Assembly: GCA_048595745.1 (NCBI GenBank)
Contig: CP184361.1
Length of the DNA stretch: 64,000 nt
Origin: Aquipseudomonas alcaligenes_A
GTDB taxonomy: Bacteria; Pseudomonadota; Gammaproteobacteria; Pseudomonadales; Pseudomonadaceae
Reading direction: 5' to 3' (one strand)
Part shown: piece by piece, positions 24,863 through 33,707 of the stretch
How positions within the stretch are numbered: the stretch's first letter is position 1
Layout: every line of letters starts with the position of its first letter
Translations under genes and position numbers: made by a program
Notes under the pieces: generated by a model
What the model was told of the DNA's origin: nothing
Databases searched by the model: none
What the model saw: the letters and a program-made list of their open reading frames with translations, nothing else

Positions 24863-25600
24863 CTACAGCCAGGTGACGTGCTGCTCCAGCGGAAAGCGCA
24901 GACGCGGGTTGTACACGCCCTTCTCGCCCTGGCGGCCCACCGCCAGCAGCATGATCGGAATGGCCTGGCGCGGGATGTCCAGCACCTTGCGCAGGCGTAC
25001 CTCGTCGAAGCCCTCCATCGGGCAGGTCGCGTAACCGTGGCTCTGGAAGGCCAGCATCAGGTTCTCCGCCGCCAGCGCCGTGGACTTCACCGCCCATAAG
25101 CGCATATCGGCATGGCTGTTGGGCGTGCGCATCAGCGGCTTGCGCAGCGCCACCAACCTCACCAGCTGGCGCTTGAACAGACCGAGCAGACCCAGCGGGC
25201 CCTGGTTGTATTGGAAGGGAGCAGTCTTGGCGTAGAAGTGCCGGATGCGCCCCGGCACCTCAGGCTCCGGCCAATACTCGACCATGTTGGCGCAGGCCTG
25301 CTTCCAGGTATCCGGCCGCGCCAGCACGGCGATGATCAGCGGCGCCTTCGCCGCATTCTGGCTCATGCACACCGGGTGCAACCGCGACAGCAGCGCCGGA
25401 TCGCGCACCACCTGGAAGCTCCAGGGCTGCAGGTTGCAGGAATTGGGCGCCAATACCGCCAGCTCCAGGCAATCGCGGATCACCGCGTCGGGCACCGCCT
25501 CGGGAAGGAAACGGCGCACCGCGCGGCGGCTCTCGATCAGCGCGCGCAGCGCCTGCGGCGAAGCGCCGAGGCTGAGGTCATCGGGGGAGAAGCTGGTCAT
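24863..25600 (-). CDS. Nitroreductase-family flavoprotein
   Basis: The 245-residue protein has the nitroreductase FMN-binding opening ALIESRRAVRRFLPEAV and SCNLQPWSFQVVRD. Its dimer-core helix reads TALAAENLMLAFQSHGYATCPMEGF, and the C-terminus carries a GRQGEKG segment. It likely reduces nitroaromatics, quinones or related acceptors with NAD(P)H. It is on the same strand and just upstream of the TetR and ene-reductase genes, so the three may form one electrophile-detoxification set. The start codon lies after TCCGATG context with GAGG upstream. Confidence 0.88.
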   Translation of the reverse strand: MTSFSPDDLSLGASPQALRALIESRRAVRRFLPEAVPDAVIRDCLELAVLAPNSCNLQPWSFQVVRDPALLSRLHPVCMSQNAAKAPLIIAVLARPDTWKQACANMVEYWPEPEVPGRIRHFYAKTAPFQYNQGPLGLLGLFKRQLVRLVALRKPLMRTPNSHADMRLWAVKSTALAAENLMLAFQSHGYATCPMEGFDEVRLRKVLDIPRQAIPIMLLAVGRQGEKGVYNPRLRFPLEQHVTWL

Positions 25601-25690
25601 CGGAGGCCTCCTCGGCAGATGCCCCGATTAGGCTATCGGGACGCCGAGGGGGCAATACTGCGCAGGGAAATCAGCCGAAAAATGGCCGAA

Positions 25691-26173
25691 TCAGCCGAGG
25701 GCTTTTTCGATCGCCTGCAGCAGCGCCGGATCATCCGGCGTCGTGCGTGGCGAGAAACGCGCCAATACGCGGCCGTCACGGCCGACCAGGAATTTCTCGA
25801 AGTTCCAGGTGATGTCTCCAGGGAACTCGGCGCCCTCGCCGGCCAGCAGGCGATACAGTGGATGGCGATTGGGGCCGTTGACCTCGAGTTTGCTGCCCAG
25901 CGGAAAGGTCACGCCGTAGTTGAGGCTGCAGAACTCGCGGATCTCGTCCTCGCTGCCCGGCTCCTGGGCGGCGAACTGGTTGCAGGGCAGACCGAGCACG
26001 GTGAAACCACGCTCCTGGTAGGCCTGATGCAGCTTTTCCAGGCCCGCATACTGTGGGGTCAGGCCGCACTTCGAGGCCACGTTGACCACCAGCACTATCT
26101 GGCCCTTGTAGGGCGCCAGCGGCAGGTCATGGCCGTCCAGCGCACGCAGATTGAGATCGTGAAAGGCACTCAT
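25691..26173 (-). CDS. Glutathione peroxidase-family thiol peroxidase
   Basis: The 160-residue enzyme belongs to the cysteine (non-selenium) glutathione peroxidase family. It has peroxidatic Cys36 in NVASKCGLT, Gln66 in the LPCNQFAAQEPG motif and the WNFEKFLV tryptophan/asparagine segment, so the catalytic tetrad is complete. Many such bacterial enzymes actually use thioredoxin. ATG 26173 was chosen because GGAGTC precedes it and family similarity starts there; upstream in-frame sequence runs into the slyD terminator. Confidence 0.93.
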   Translation of the reverse strand: MSAFHDLNLRALDGHDLPLAPYKGQIVLVVNVASKCGLTPQYAGLEKLHQAYQERGFTVLGLPCNQFAAQEPGSEDEIREFCSLNYGVTFPLGSKLEVNGPNRHPLYRLLAGEGAEFPGDITWNFEKFLVGRDGRVLARFSPRTTPDDPALLQAIEKALG

Positions 26174-26194
26174 GGCAGACTCCTTGAGGGACAA

Positions 26195-26218
26195 AAAAGG
26201 CGCCCGCGGGCGCCTTTT
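26195..26218 (-). terminator. Terminator of slyD
   Basis: Palindrome AAAAGGCGCCC-GC-GGGCGCCTTTT. On the minus strand it is followed by further T residues and lies 73 bases after the slyD stop, ahead of the peroxidase gene. Confidence 0.85.
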
Positions 26219-26290
26219 CGGTTCACTCAGCTTAGCAGCGGATGGCGAGCTTGGAACAACCACAAGTCGTATCGCCACCCCGTTCAGCGA

Positions 26291-26776
26291 TCAGTGATGG
26301 TGACCGCCTTCGCCATGGATGTGGCCGTGGGCGATCTCTTCGGCATGGGCGTCACGCACGTTGACGACCTTGACCTGGAAGTTCAGGCGCTGACCGGCCA
26401 GCGGGTGATTGCCGTCGACGATCACGTCATCGCCTTCGATGTCGCGGATGGTGACGATCTGCATGCCGCCATCCGGACCGGAGGCGTGGAACTGCATGCC
26501 CACTTCCAGCTCGTCAACGCCTTCGAACATGCTGCGGTTGAGGGTGGCAACCAGCTCGGCGCTGTACTCGCCATAGGCTTCGCCCGGCTCGATGGCCACG
26601 CTCAGCTCGTCACCGGCCTGCTTGCCTTCCAGAGCCTTTTCCAGGCCGACGATGATGTTGCCGGCACCGTGCAGGTACACCAGCGGTGCGCCGCCGGCGG
26701 AGCTGTCGATCACCTCACCGGCATCGTTGGTCAGGGTATAGTCGATGGACACAGCCTTGTTGGCGGCGATCTGCAT
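26291..26776 (-). CDS. slyD: FKBP-type peptidyl-prolyl isomerase SlyD
   Basis: A 161-residue SlyD-type prolyl isomerase and chaperone. It has an FKBP core interrupted by the insert-in-flap domain (IEPGEAYGEYSAELVATLNR to IVDGNHPLAGQRL) and ends with a histidine-rich metal-binding tail HAEEIAHGHIHGEGGHHH. SlyD delivers nickel to hydrogenases and urease and assists folding. The tail lacks the cysteines of E. coli SlyD. ATG 26776 has GGTTTCCCCTCC-side context without a perfect Shine-Dalgarno; TCGATT-free alternatives are absent. Divergent from the DUF3565 gene with only 32 bases between the starts. Confidence 0.93.
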   Translation of the reverse strand: MQIAANKAVSIDYTLTNDAGEVIDSSAGGAPLVYLHGAGNIIVGLEKALEGKQAGDELSVAIEPGEAYGEYSAELVATLNRSMFEGVDELEVGMQFHASGPDGGMQIVTIRDIEGDDVIVDGNHPLAGQRLNFQVKVVNVRDAHAEEIAHGHIHGEGGHHH

Positions 26777-26808
26777 GGAGGGGAAACCTTTTGCAAGAGA
26801 ATGGAAAG

Positions 26809-27069
26809 GTGCCAAGTCTAACCGCCCAAACGGCCGAAAGCGACCGCGGGGCAGACAGACGGGGCACCCGGCTGCTGGGCTTCCACCAGGACGAGGACGG
26901 CCACTGGGTGGCCGAGCTGTCCTGCGGCCATACGCAGCACCTGCGTCATCAGCCCCCATGGCAGAATCGCGCCTGGGTCATGGACCCGCAGGCGCGCCAG
27001 CGTCATCTGGGCCAGCCGTTCACCTGTGGCTGGTGCGCCAAACCGGCAGAGCAAGCGGATAAGGAGTAG
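26809..27069 (+). CDS. Small DUF3565 protein with zinc-ribbon-like cysteines
   Basis: An 86-residue protein whose C-terminal 65 residues match DUF3565: LGFHQDEDGHWVAELSCGH, then HQPPWQNRAWV and CGWC. Cys and His pairs (CGHxQH and CxxC) suggest zinc binding. Start is uncertain: the GTG at 26809 is the nearest upstream in-frame start, with AAGAG 10 bases before, but known relatives start closer to GFHQDE. It lies 2 bases before the ackA start and supplies the ackA ribosome-binding site in its last codons, so it is probably co-transcribed with ackA-pta. Confidence 0.75.
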   Translation: MPSLTAQTAESDRGADRRGTRLLGFHQDEDGHWVAELSCGHTQHLRHQPPWQNRAWVMDPQARQRHLGQPFTCGWCAKPAEQADKE

Positions 27070-27071
27070 TC

Positions 27072-28259
27072 ATGCCGTCACGCAACATCCTGGTCATCAA
27101 CTGTGGCAGCTCGTCGATCAAGTTCGCCCTGGTGAGCGAAGACCGAACCGACTTCATCCTCAGCGGCCTGGCCGAGCGCCTGTCCAGCCCGGAAGCCGTG
27201 CTGCACTGGCAGCACAACGGTGAGAAGGACAGCCTGCTGCTGCAGGGAGGCGACCATCGCACCGCCCTGCAACACCTGCTGCCGCTGGTGCAGAACGCCA
27301 CCGGCGGCCAGCTGCACGGCATCGGCCACCGCGTGGTGCACGGCGGCGAGCAGTTCACTGCAGCCTGCCGCATCGACACCGTCAGCCTGCTGGCGATCCG
27401 CGCCACCTCGCCGCTGGCACCGCTGCACAACCCGGCCAACCTGCAGGGCATCGAGGCGGCACTCAAGCTGTTCCCCGAGCTGCCGCAAGTCGCGGTGTTC
27501 GACACCGCCTTCCACCAGAGCCTGCCCGAGCATGCCTATCGCTACGCGGTGCCGGAACAGCTGTACCGCGAGCACGGCGTGCGCCGCTACGGCTTCCATG
27601 GCACCAGCCACCGCTACGTCAGCCAGCGTGCTGCGGAGATGGCCGGAGTGCCCTACGCCGCCAGCAGCTGGCTCTCGGCCCACCTGGGCAACGGCTGCTC
27701 GACCTGCGCCATCGTCGACGGCCAGAGCCGCGACACCAGCATGGGCCTGACCCCGCTGGAAGGCCTGGTGATGGGCACCCGCAGCGGCGACGTCGACCCC
27801 AACCTGCACGGCCACCTGGCCCGCACCCTGGGCTGGAGCCTGGAGCAGATCGACGCCATGCTCAACAAGGACAGCGGCCTGCTCGGCCTGTCCGGCCTGT
27901 CCAACGACATGCGCAGCCTGGAGCAGGCGCGCGAGCAGGGCCACGCCGGCGCCACCCTGGCCATCGAGGTGTTCTGCTACCGCCTGGCCAAGTCCCTGGC
28001 CGCGATGAGCTGCGCCCTGCCGCGGCTGGATGGCCTGATCTTCACCGGCGGCATCGGCGAGAACTCGTCGTTGATCCGCAGCAAGACGGTGGAGCACCTG
28101 AAACTGTTCAATCTGGCCCTCGATCCGCAGGCCAATGCCCGCTGCATCCGTGGCATCGCCGGCGCCATCGGCGCCGAAGGCCACCCGCGGGTGCTGGTGG
28201 TGCCGACCAACGAGGAACGGCAGATCGCCCTCGACACCCTGGCCCTGCTCACCGCCTGA
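27072..28259 (+). CDS. ackA: Acetate kinase
   Basis: AckA interconverts acetate plus ATP and acetyl phosphate. The 395-residue protein carries NCGSSSIKFAL at the N-terminus, GHRVVHGG, the FHGTSHRYVSQRAAE segment, HLGNGCSTCAI, GLTPLEGLVMGTRSGDVDP and the C-terminal FTGGIGENS nucleotide-binding loop. All are intact. The start has AAGGAG 5 bases upstream. Together with pta immediately downstream it forms the acetate overflow and pyruvate-fermentation pathway. Confidence 0.97.
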   Translation: MPSRNILVINCGSSSIKFALVSEDRTDFILSGLAERLSSPEAVLHWQHNGEKDSLLLQGGDHRTALQHLLPLVQNATGGQLHGIGHRVVHGGEQFTAACRIDTVSLLAIRATSPLAPLHNPANLQGIEAALKLFPELPQVAVFDTAFHQSLPEHAYRYAVPEQLYREHGVRRYGFHGTSHRYVSQRAAEMAGVPYAASSWLSAHLGNGCSTCAIVDGQSRDTSMGLTPLEGLVMGTRSGDVDPNLHGHLARTLGWSLEQIDAMLNKDSGLLGLSGLSNDMRSLEQAREQGHAGATLAIEVFCYRLAKSLAAMSCALPRLDGLIFTGGIGENSSLIRSKTVEHLKLFNLALDPQANARCIRGIAGAIGAEGHPRVLVVPTNEERQIALDTLALLTA

Positions 28260-28276
28260 CCGCTCAAGGAATACCC

Positions 28277-30379
28277 ATGCACACCTTCTTCATCGCGCCC
28301 ACCGGTTTCGGCGTCGGCCTCACCTCCATCAGCCTCGGCCTGATCCGCGCCCTGCAGCGCGCCGGTCTGAAGGTCGGCTTCTTCAAGCCGATCGCCCAGC
28401 CGCATGCTGGCGATGCCGGGCCCGAGCGTTCCAGCGAGCTGGTCGCGCGCACCCACGGCCTGCTGCCGCCGCAGTCACTGCCGCTGGCACAGGTCGAACG
28501 GATGCTCGGCGACGGCCAGCTGGACGAGCTGCTGGAAGAGATCGTGCGCCTGCACCAGCAGGCTGCCGAGGGCATGGACGTGCTGATCGTCGAGGGCATG
28601 GTGCCGACGCGCCACGCCAGCTATGCGGCGCGGGTCAACGTGCACCTGGCCAGAAGCCTGGATGCCGAGATCATTCTGGTGTCGGCGCCGGAGGGCGAAG
28701 AACCGGAGAGCCTGACTGAGCTGTCCGACCGCATCGAGATCCAGGCCCAGCTGTTCGGCGGACCCAAGGACCCCAAGGTGCTCGGCGTGATCCTCAACAA
28801 GGTGCGCCATCCCCAGGGTATCGAAGCCTTCACCGAGCAGATCGGCCAGCGTTCGCCGCTGCTGCGCGGCGAGGACTTCCGCCTGCTCGGCTGCATCCCC
28901 TGGCAGGACGAGCTGAACGCGCCGCGCACCCGCGACGTGGCCGAGCTGCTCGGCGCACAGATCCTCAACGCCGGCGACTACGAACAGCGCCGGGTACAGC
29001 AGATCGTGCTGTGCGCGCGCGCCGTGCCCAACACCGTGCAATTGCTCAAGCCCGGCGTGCTGGTGGTCACCCCCGGCGACCGTGACGACATCATCCTCGC
29101 CACCAGCCTGGCGGCGATGAACGGCGTGCCGCTGGCCGGCCTGTTGCTGTGCAGCAACTTCCCGCCAGACCCACGCATCCTCGAGCTGTGCCAGGGGGCC
29201 CTGCAGGGCGGTCTGCCGGTGCTGACGGTGAGCACCGGCTCCTACGACACGGCGACCAACCTCAACCGCATGAACAAGGAAATCCCGGTGGACGACCGCG
29301 AGCGCGCGGAGAAGGTCACCGAGTTCGTCGCCGGACATATCGACCTGGACTGGCTGACCCAGCGCTGCGGTACGCCACGCGAGCTGCGCCTGTCGCCGCC
29401 GGCCTTCCGCTACCAGCTGGTACGCCGTGCCCAGGCGGCCAACAAGCGCATCGTCCTGCCCGAGGGCAGCGAGCCGCGCACCGTGCAGGCCGCCGCCATC
29501 TGCCAGGCGCGCGGCATCGCCCGCTGCGTACTGCTGGCCAAGCCTGAGGACGTGCACAACGTGGCCAAGGCCCAGGGCATCGAGCTGCCGCCGGGCCTGG
29601 AGATCCTCGACCCCGAGCAGGTGCGCGAGCGCTATGTCGAGCCGATGGTCGAGCTGCGCAAGGGCAAGGGCCTCAACGCGCCGATGGCCCTGGCCCAGCT
29701 GGAGGACAGCGTGGTGCTGGGCACCATGATGCTGGCTCTGGACGAAGTCGACGGCCTGGTCTCCGGCGCCATCCACACCACTGCCAACACCATTCGCCCG
29801 GCCCTGCAACTGATCAAGACCGCGCCGGGCTACAACCTGGTGTCCTCGGTGTTCTTCATGCTCCTGCCGGACCAGGTACTGGTCTACGGCGACTGCGCGG
29901 TAAACCCCGACCCGAATGCCGCCGAGCTGGCCGAGATCGCCCTGCAGAGCGCCGCCTCCGCCGAGGCCTTCGGCGTGCCGGCACGGGTGGCGATGATCAG
30001 CTACTCCACCGGCGACTCCGGCAGCGGCGCCGAGGTGGAGAAGGTGCGCGAGGCCACCCGCCTGGCCCGCGAGCAGAACCCGCAACTGCTGATCGACGGC
30101 CCGCTGCAATACGACGCCGCCGCCATCGCCAGCGTCGGCCGGCAGAAGGCCCCGAACAGCCAAGTCGCCGGCCGCGCCACCGTGTTCGTGTTCCCCGACC
30201 TGAACACCGGCAACACCACCTACAAGGCCGTGCAGCGCAGCGCCGACTGCGTCAGCGTCGGCCCCATGCTGCAGGGCCTGCGCAAGCCGGTAAACGACCT
30301 GTCGCGCGGCGCGCTGGTGGACGACATCGTCTTCACCATCGCCCTCACCGCGATCCAGGCGGCGTCCCGGGAGGTCTGA
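28277..30379 (+). CDS. pta: Phosphate acetyltransferase, long form
   Basis: Pta converts acetyl-CoA and phosphate to acetyl phosphate. The 700-residue product is the three-domain form: an N-terminal AAA_26 P-loop-like domain (FIAPTGFGVGLTSISLGL), a central DRTGG domain (about 215-330) and the C-terminal PTA_PTB catalytic domain. The last has the marks IVLPEGSEPRTVQAA and GSGAEVEKVREAT. Spacing to ackA is 17 bases with an AAGGA site before the ATG. It is followed by a GC hairpin. Confidence 0.97.
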   Translation: MHTFFIAPTGFGVGLTSISLGLIRALQRAGLKVGFFKPIAQPHAGDAGPERSSELVARTHGLLPPQSLPLAQVERMLGDGQLDELLEEIVRLHQQAAEGMDVLIVEGMVPTRHASYAARVNVHLARSLDAEIILVSAPEGEEPESLTELSDRIEIQAQLFGGPKDPKVLGVILNKVRHPQGIEAFTEQIGQRSPLLRGEDFRLLGCIPWQDELNAPRTRDVAELLGAQILNAGDYEQRRVQQIVLCARAVPNTVQLLKPGVLVVTPGDRDDIILATSLAAMNGVPLAGLLLCSNFPPDPRILELCQGALQGGLPVLTVSTGSYDTATNLNRMNKEIPVDDRERAEKVTEFVAGHIDLDWLTQRCGTPRELRLSPPAFRYQLVRRAQAANKRIVLPEGSEPRTVQAAAICQARGIARCVLLAKPEDVHNVAKAQGIELPPGLEILDPEQVRERYVEPMVELRKGKGLNAPMALAQLEDSVVLGTMMLALDEVDGLVSGAIHTTANTIRPALQLIKTAPGYNLVSSVFFMLLPDQVLVYGDCAVNPDPNAAELAEIALQSAASAEAFGVPARVAMISYSTGDSGSGAEVEKVREATRLAREQNPQLLIDGPLQYDAAAIASVGRQKAPNSQVAGRATVFVFPDLNTGNTTYKAVQRSADCVSVGPMLQGLRKPVNDLSRGALVDDIVFTIALTAIQAASREV

Positions 30380-30396
30380 GCGGACTCAGCGCCGCA

Positions 30397-30421
30397 GCGC
30401 GGCCGGAAGCCCTGGCCGCGC
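30397..30421 (+). terminator. GC hairpin after pta
   Basis: GCGCGGCC (30397-30404) pairs with GGCCGCGC (30414-30421), 9-base loop, 18 bases after the pta stop. There is no T-tract. It is the only structured candidate for ending the ackA-pta transcript; the remaining 210 bases before the next start show nothing else clear. Confidence 0.45.
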
Positions 30422-30633
30422 ATGCCTGCGCAGCACGGCTTGGGCTAGAATCGGACGCGCCGCCGCAGATGCACGGCCCCGGCAAACCGACCAAACAGTC
30501 AAAGACAGCACTTGCCGTTCAGTGTACAAGCGTTAACCTTGGCGCCGGACCGACTTGCCGCAGGGAGTGCTGCAGGTATCTCGACCCGAACGGGGCGCAC
30601 AGAACGCCCCCTGACCAGGAGCCTTCCGAGCCC

Positions 30634-31542
30634 ATGCTGCATTTCCTGCCCGCCCCGCTGCGCGGAGTCATCAGCGCCCTGCTGCTGGCCCTCAACACCC
30701 TGATCTGCTGTTGGCCGCTGTTCACCGTGGCCCTGCTCAAGCTGTTGCTGCCCTTCCCCGCCGCACAGCGCGTGCTGCGCGCGGTGATGCATGGCATCGC
30801 GGAGTTCTGGATCGGCGTGAACAAATTCTGGATGAACCTGGTGCGCGACACCCGCTGGGACGTCGAGGGTATCCAGGGGCTGGACATGCGCCACTCCTAC
30901 CTGGTCACCAGCAACCACCAGAGCTGGGTGGATATCCTGGTGCTGCAGTACCTGCTCAACCGCCGCATGCCACTGCTGAAGTTCTTCCTCAAGCAGGAGC
31001 TGATCTGGGTGCCGGTGATCGGCCTGTGCTGGTGGGCACTGGAGTTCCCGTTCATGAAGCGCTACAGCAAGGAGTTCCTGGCCAAGCATCCGGAAAAACG
31101 CGGCCAGGACCTGGCCACCACGCGCAAGGCCTGCGAGCGCTACAAGAGCAACCCGGTATCGGTCTTCAATTTCCTCGAAGGTACCCGCCTCACGCCGCAG
31201 AAGCATGCCCAGCAGAACTCGCCGTTCCAGTACCTGCTCAAGCCCAAGGCCGGCGGCATCGCCTTCGTGCTGGACGCGATGGGCGAGCAGCTGGATGCCA
31301 TCGTCAACGTCACCATCCACTACCCGGGCGGCAATCCCGGTTTCTGGGACCTGCTGTGCGGCAACGTCGGCGAGGTGGTGGTGCGCTTTGCCAAGCTGGA
31401 TGTGCCTGCCGCGTTCGTCGGCCACAACTACGACCAGGACGAGCAGTACCGCCTGCAGTTCCAGCAGTGGGTCAACCAGCTGTGGCAGGCCAAGGACGCC
31501 CAGCTGGCCGAGCTGCACCGGCAGTTCCCCGGCCGCGACTGA
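30634..31542 (+). CDS. PlsC-like membrane acyltransferase (YihG type)
   Basis: A 302-residue LPLAT-family protein with an N-terminal hydrophobic anchor (about residues 9-35) and the acyltransferase block NHQSWVD. The later blocks FLKQELIWVPVIG and FLEGTR follow, giving the FxxGTR/EGT arrangement of YihG/YihG-like lysophospholipid acyltransferases. It likely acylates a lysophospholipid at sn-2 and affects fatty-acid composition of membranes. ATG 30634 is preferred because it directly precedes the hydrophobic anchor; in-frame upstream sequence is not conserved-looking. It converges on the GGDEF-EAL gene with 2 bases between stops. Confidence 0.87.
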   Translation: MLHFLPAPLRGVISALLLALNTLICCWPLFTVALLKLLLPFPAAQRVLRAVMHGIAEFWIGVNKFWMNLVRDTRWDVEGIQGLDMRHSYLVTSNHQSWVDILVLQYLLNRRMPLLKFFLKQELIWVPVIGLCWWALEFPFMKRYSKEFLAKHPEKRGQDLATTRKACERYKSNPVSVFNFLEGTRLTPQKHAQQNSPFQYLLKPKAGGIAFVLDAMGEQLDAIVNVTIHYPGGNPGFWDLLCGNVGEVVVRFAKLDVPAAFVGHNYDQDEQYRLQFQQWVNQLWQAKDAQLAELHRQFPGRD

Positions 31543-31544
31543 AC

Positions 31545-33695
31545 TCAGCTGGAGCGCGGCGGCTCGTCCGGCCGCCAGCTGCTCCAGTCCAGGCGCGTCG
31601 GAAAAGCGCTGGCGCGTGCCACCGGCAACCCCGGCGCCACCAGGAAGCCCTGCATGGTGGTGCAGTGGTGAGCGATCAACCAGTCGCGTTGCTCGACGGT
31701 CTCCACGCCTTCGGCGATCACCTCCAACCCCAGGTGGTGACCGAGATCGATGATGGTGCTGACGATCGCCGCGTCCTTCGGCGAACCCAGCATGTTGGCG
31801 ATGAACAGCCGGTCGATCTTCAGGGTATCCAGCTCGAAGTGACGCAGATAGGCCAGCGACGAATAGCCAGTCCCGAAGTCGTCAATGGCGATGCGTACGC
31901 CCAGCTCCCGTAACTGACGCAGCTGCTCGCGGGTGGTGTCGAGATCCTGCATCAGCGCACTCTCGGTGACCTCCACTTCCAGCTGCGAGGCCTGCAGGCC
32001 GTGCAAATCCAGCACCCGGCGCAGATCGTCGACCAACTGCGGCATGCCGAACTGCACCGGACTGACGTTGAGGCTGAGCAGCAGCTGTTCGCCGAAACGC
32101 TCACGCCAGGCCTGGCACTGGCGCACGCCCTGATCGAATATCCATTCGCCCAGGCGGTTGATCAGGCGGGTCTCCTCCAGCAACGGGATGAACACACCCG
32201 GCGAGATGGTGCCGGCCACCCGATGCTCCCAGCGCAATAGCGCCTCGAAACCACGCAGGCGCCCCGTGGCGAGCTCGATCTGTGGCTGGTAGACCAGCAC
32301 GAAGTCATCCTGCTCGATGGCATTGCGCAGGCTCTCCTCCAGCATCAGGCGCGAACGCGCGCGCCCGTTCATCTCCGGCGAGAAGAAGCGGTACTGCTGG
32401 CGCCCCGCACGCTTGGCCTCGTACATGGCCATGTCGGCCGAGCGCAGCAGGCCGTCCACTGTCTGCCCGCACTCGGGATAGCAGGCGATGCCGACGCTGG
32501 CGCCCAGGGTGAACTCGACTCCGTCCACCTTGTGCCGCACCGACACCAGCTCGATCAGCTTCTCCGCCACCCGCGCGGCATCCTCGGGGTGATCGAGGGA
32601 ATCGAGCAAGGCAGTGAACTCGTCACCGCCCATGCGCGCCACGCAATCGTAGGGGCGCAGGCAGGTCTTCAGCTGCTCGGCGACCTTGCGCAGGACCTGG
32701 TCACCGGCTGCATGGCCGAGCGAGTCGTTGATCCGCTTGAAGCCATCCAGATCGAGGTAGAGCACGGCCATCCGCTTGCCACTGCGGTCGATGCGCGACA
32801 GCGTGGATTCCAGAATCTGGTGAAAGCCGCGCCGGTTGTACAGGCCGGTCAGGGCATCGGTGATTGCCTGCGACTCCAGCTGGGCATGCAGGTCGCGCAC
32901 CACCGACATGTCCAGCGCAATCAGCACCATGGAGTTCTGATGCTGCGGCAGCGGTGAGCAGGACAGCGCCACCGGCAGGTAGTCGCCACTCAGCGTCGCC
33001 AGCACCGCATCGTGCGCCCGGTAGGTCTGGCCGGCGCGCCAGTGCCGGTAGAATTCGCTGTCCTTCCAGTCGGTCGGCATCTGCGGCGCCTTGAGATAGG
33101 ACAGCAATGCACTCCCGGTCAGATCGGCCACCTCGCCGTGGAGCATCTGCGCAATGGCCGGGTTGGCGAAGCGGATGACGCCCTCCTTGTCGATCACCAG
33201 GATGCCTTCCGAAGCGTTGTCCAGCACCGAGGCGTTGAAGGCGCGCTCGCTGTCCAGTTGCTGGGTCAGTTGCAGCAGTTCGTGACGATGACGCTCCTGC
33301 TCCAGCAGGGCGCCGATCTTGTGCCTGAGCACCTTGGGGTCGAAGGGTTTGAGGATGAAGTCCACCGCGCCGATGGCATAGCCCTGCAGCACCGAATCCT
33401 CGGTGTGGGCAATGGCGGACAGGAAGATGATCGGTGTGTGGCGCGTGTGCGGGCTGCCACGCATCAGCCTGGCCACTTCGAAGCCATTCATCTTCGGCAT
33501 CTGCACATCGAGCAGCACCAGGCCGACCTCCTCCTCCATCAGGCAGCGCAGGGCCGCCTCCCCCGAGTTGACGGTGCGCACGTCCCACTGCCCGTCGCCG
33601 AGCAGTGCCTCCATGGCCACCAGATTCTCTTCACGGTCATCCACCACCAGCAGCACCTGCTGCGCGGTCGCGGCCTCCAGTTGCATCTGTGCCAT
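31545..33695 (-). CDS. Response regulator with PAS, GGDEF and EAL output domains
   Basis: A 716-residue cytoplasmic protein. The receiver domain (about 14-130) has the DD pair, phospho-acceptor Asp in LVLLDVQMP and Lys in LKPFDP. A PAS domain (150-265) follows, then GGDEF (275-440; GGDEF intact, with RPYD I-site 5 residues before), then EAL (455-700). The EAL part keeps EALLRW, NVSP, EVTES, DDFGTGYSS, KIDR and EGVET, so phosphodiesterase activity is expected. Both activities may exist or the GGDEF may act as a GTP sensor. The gene starts 12 bases after the hybrid kinase stop, with GAGGAGG upstream, so the kinase is the probable phosphodonor. Confidence 0.93.
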   Translation of the reverse strand: MAQMQLEAATAQQVLLVVDDREENLVAMEALLGDGQWDVRTVNSGEAALRCLMEEEVGLVLLDVQMPKMNGFEVARLMRGSPHTRHTPIIFLSAIAHTEDSVLQGYAIGAVDFILKPFDPKVLRHKIGALLEQERHRHELLQLTQQLDSERAFNASVLDNASEGILVIDKEGVIRFANPAIAQMLHGEVADLTGSALLSYLKAPQMPTDWKDSEFYRHWRAGQTYRAHDAVLATLSGDYLPVALSCSPLPQHQNSMVLIALDMSVVRDLHAQLESQAITDALTGLYNRRGFHQILESTLSRIDRSGKRMAVLYLDLDGFKRINDSLGHAAGDQVLRKVAEQLKTCLRPYDCVARMGGDEFTALLDSLDHPEDAARVAEKLIELVSVRHKVDGVEFTLGASVGIACYPECGQTVDGLLRSADMAMYEAKRAGRQQYRFFSPEMNGRARSRLMLEESLRNAIEQDDFVLVYQPQIELATGRLRGFEALLRWEHRVAGTISPGVFIPLLEETRLINRLGEWIFDQGVRQCQAWRERFGEQLLLSLNVSPVQFGMPQLVDDLRRVLDLHGLQASQLEVEVTESALMQDLDTTREQLRQLRELGVRIAIDDFGTGYSSLAYLRHFELDTLKIDRLFIANMLGSPKDAAIVSTIIDLGHHLGLEVIAEGVETVEQRDWLIAHHCTTMQGFLVAPGLPVARASAFPTRLDWSSWRPDEPPRSS

Positions 33696-33707
33696 GCCGG
33701 CCTCCTC

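Noticed and set aside
25112..26821. A 569-codon open frame on the plus strand across the nitroreductase and peroxidase genes
   Set aside because: It runs antisense to well-recognised genes, shows arginine/glutamine/alanine-rich low-complexity composition typical of high-GC shadow frames, and has no domain match.
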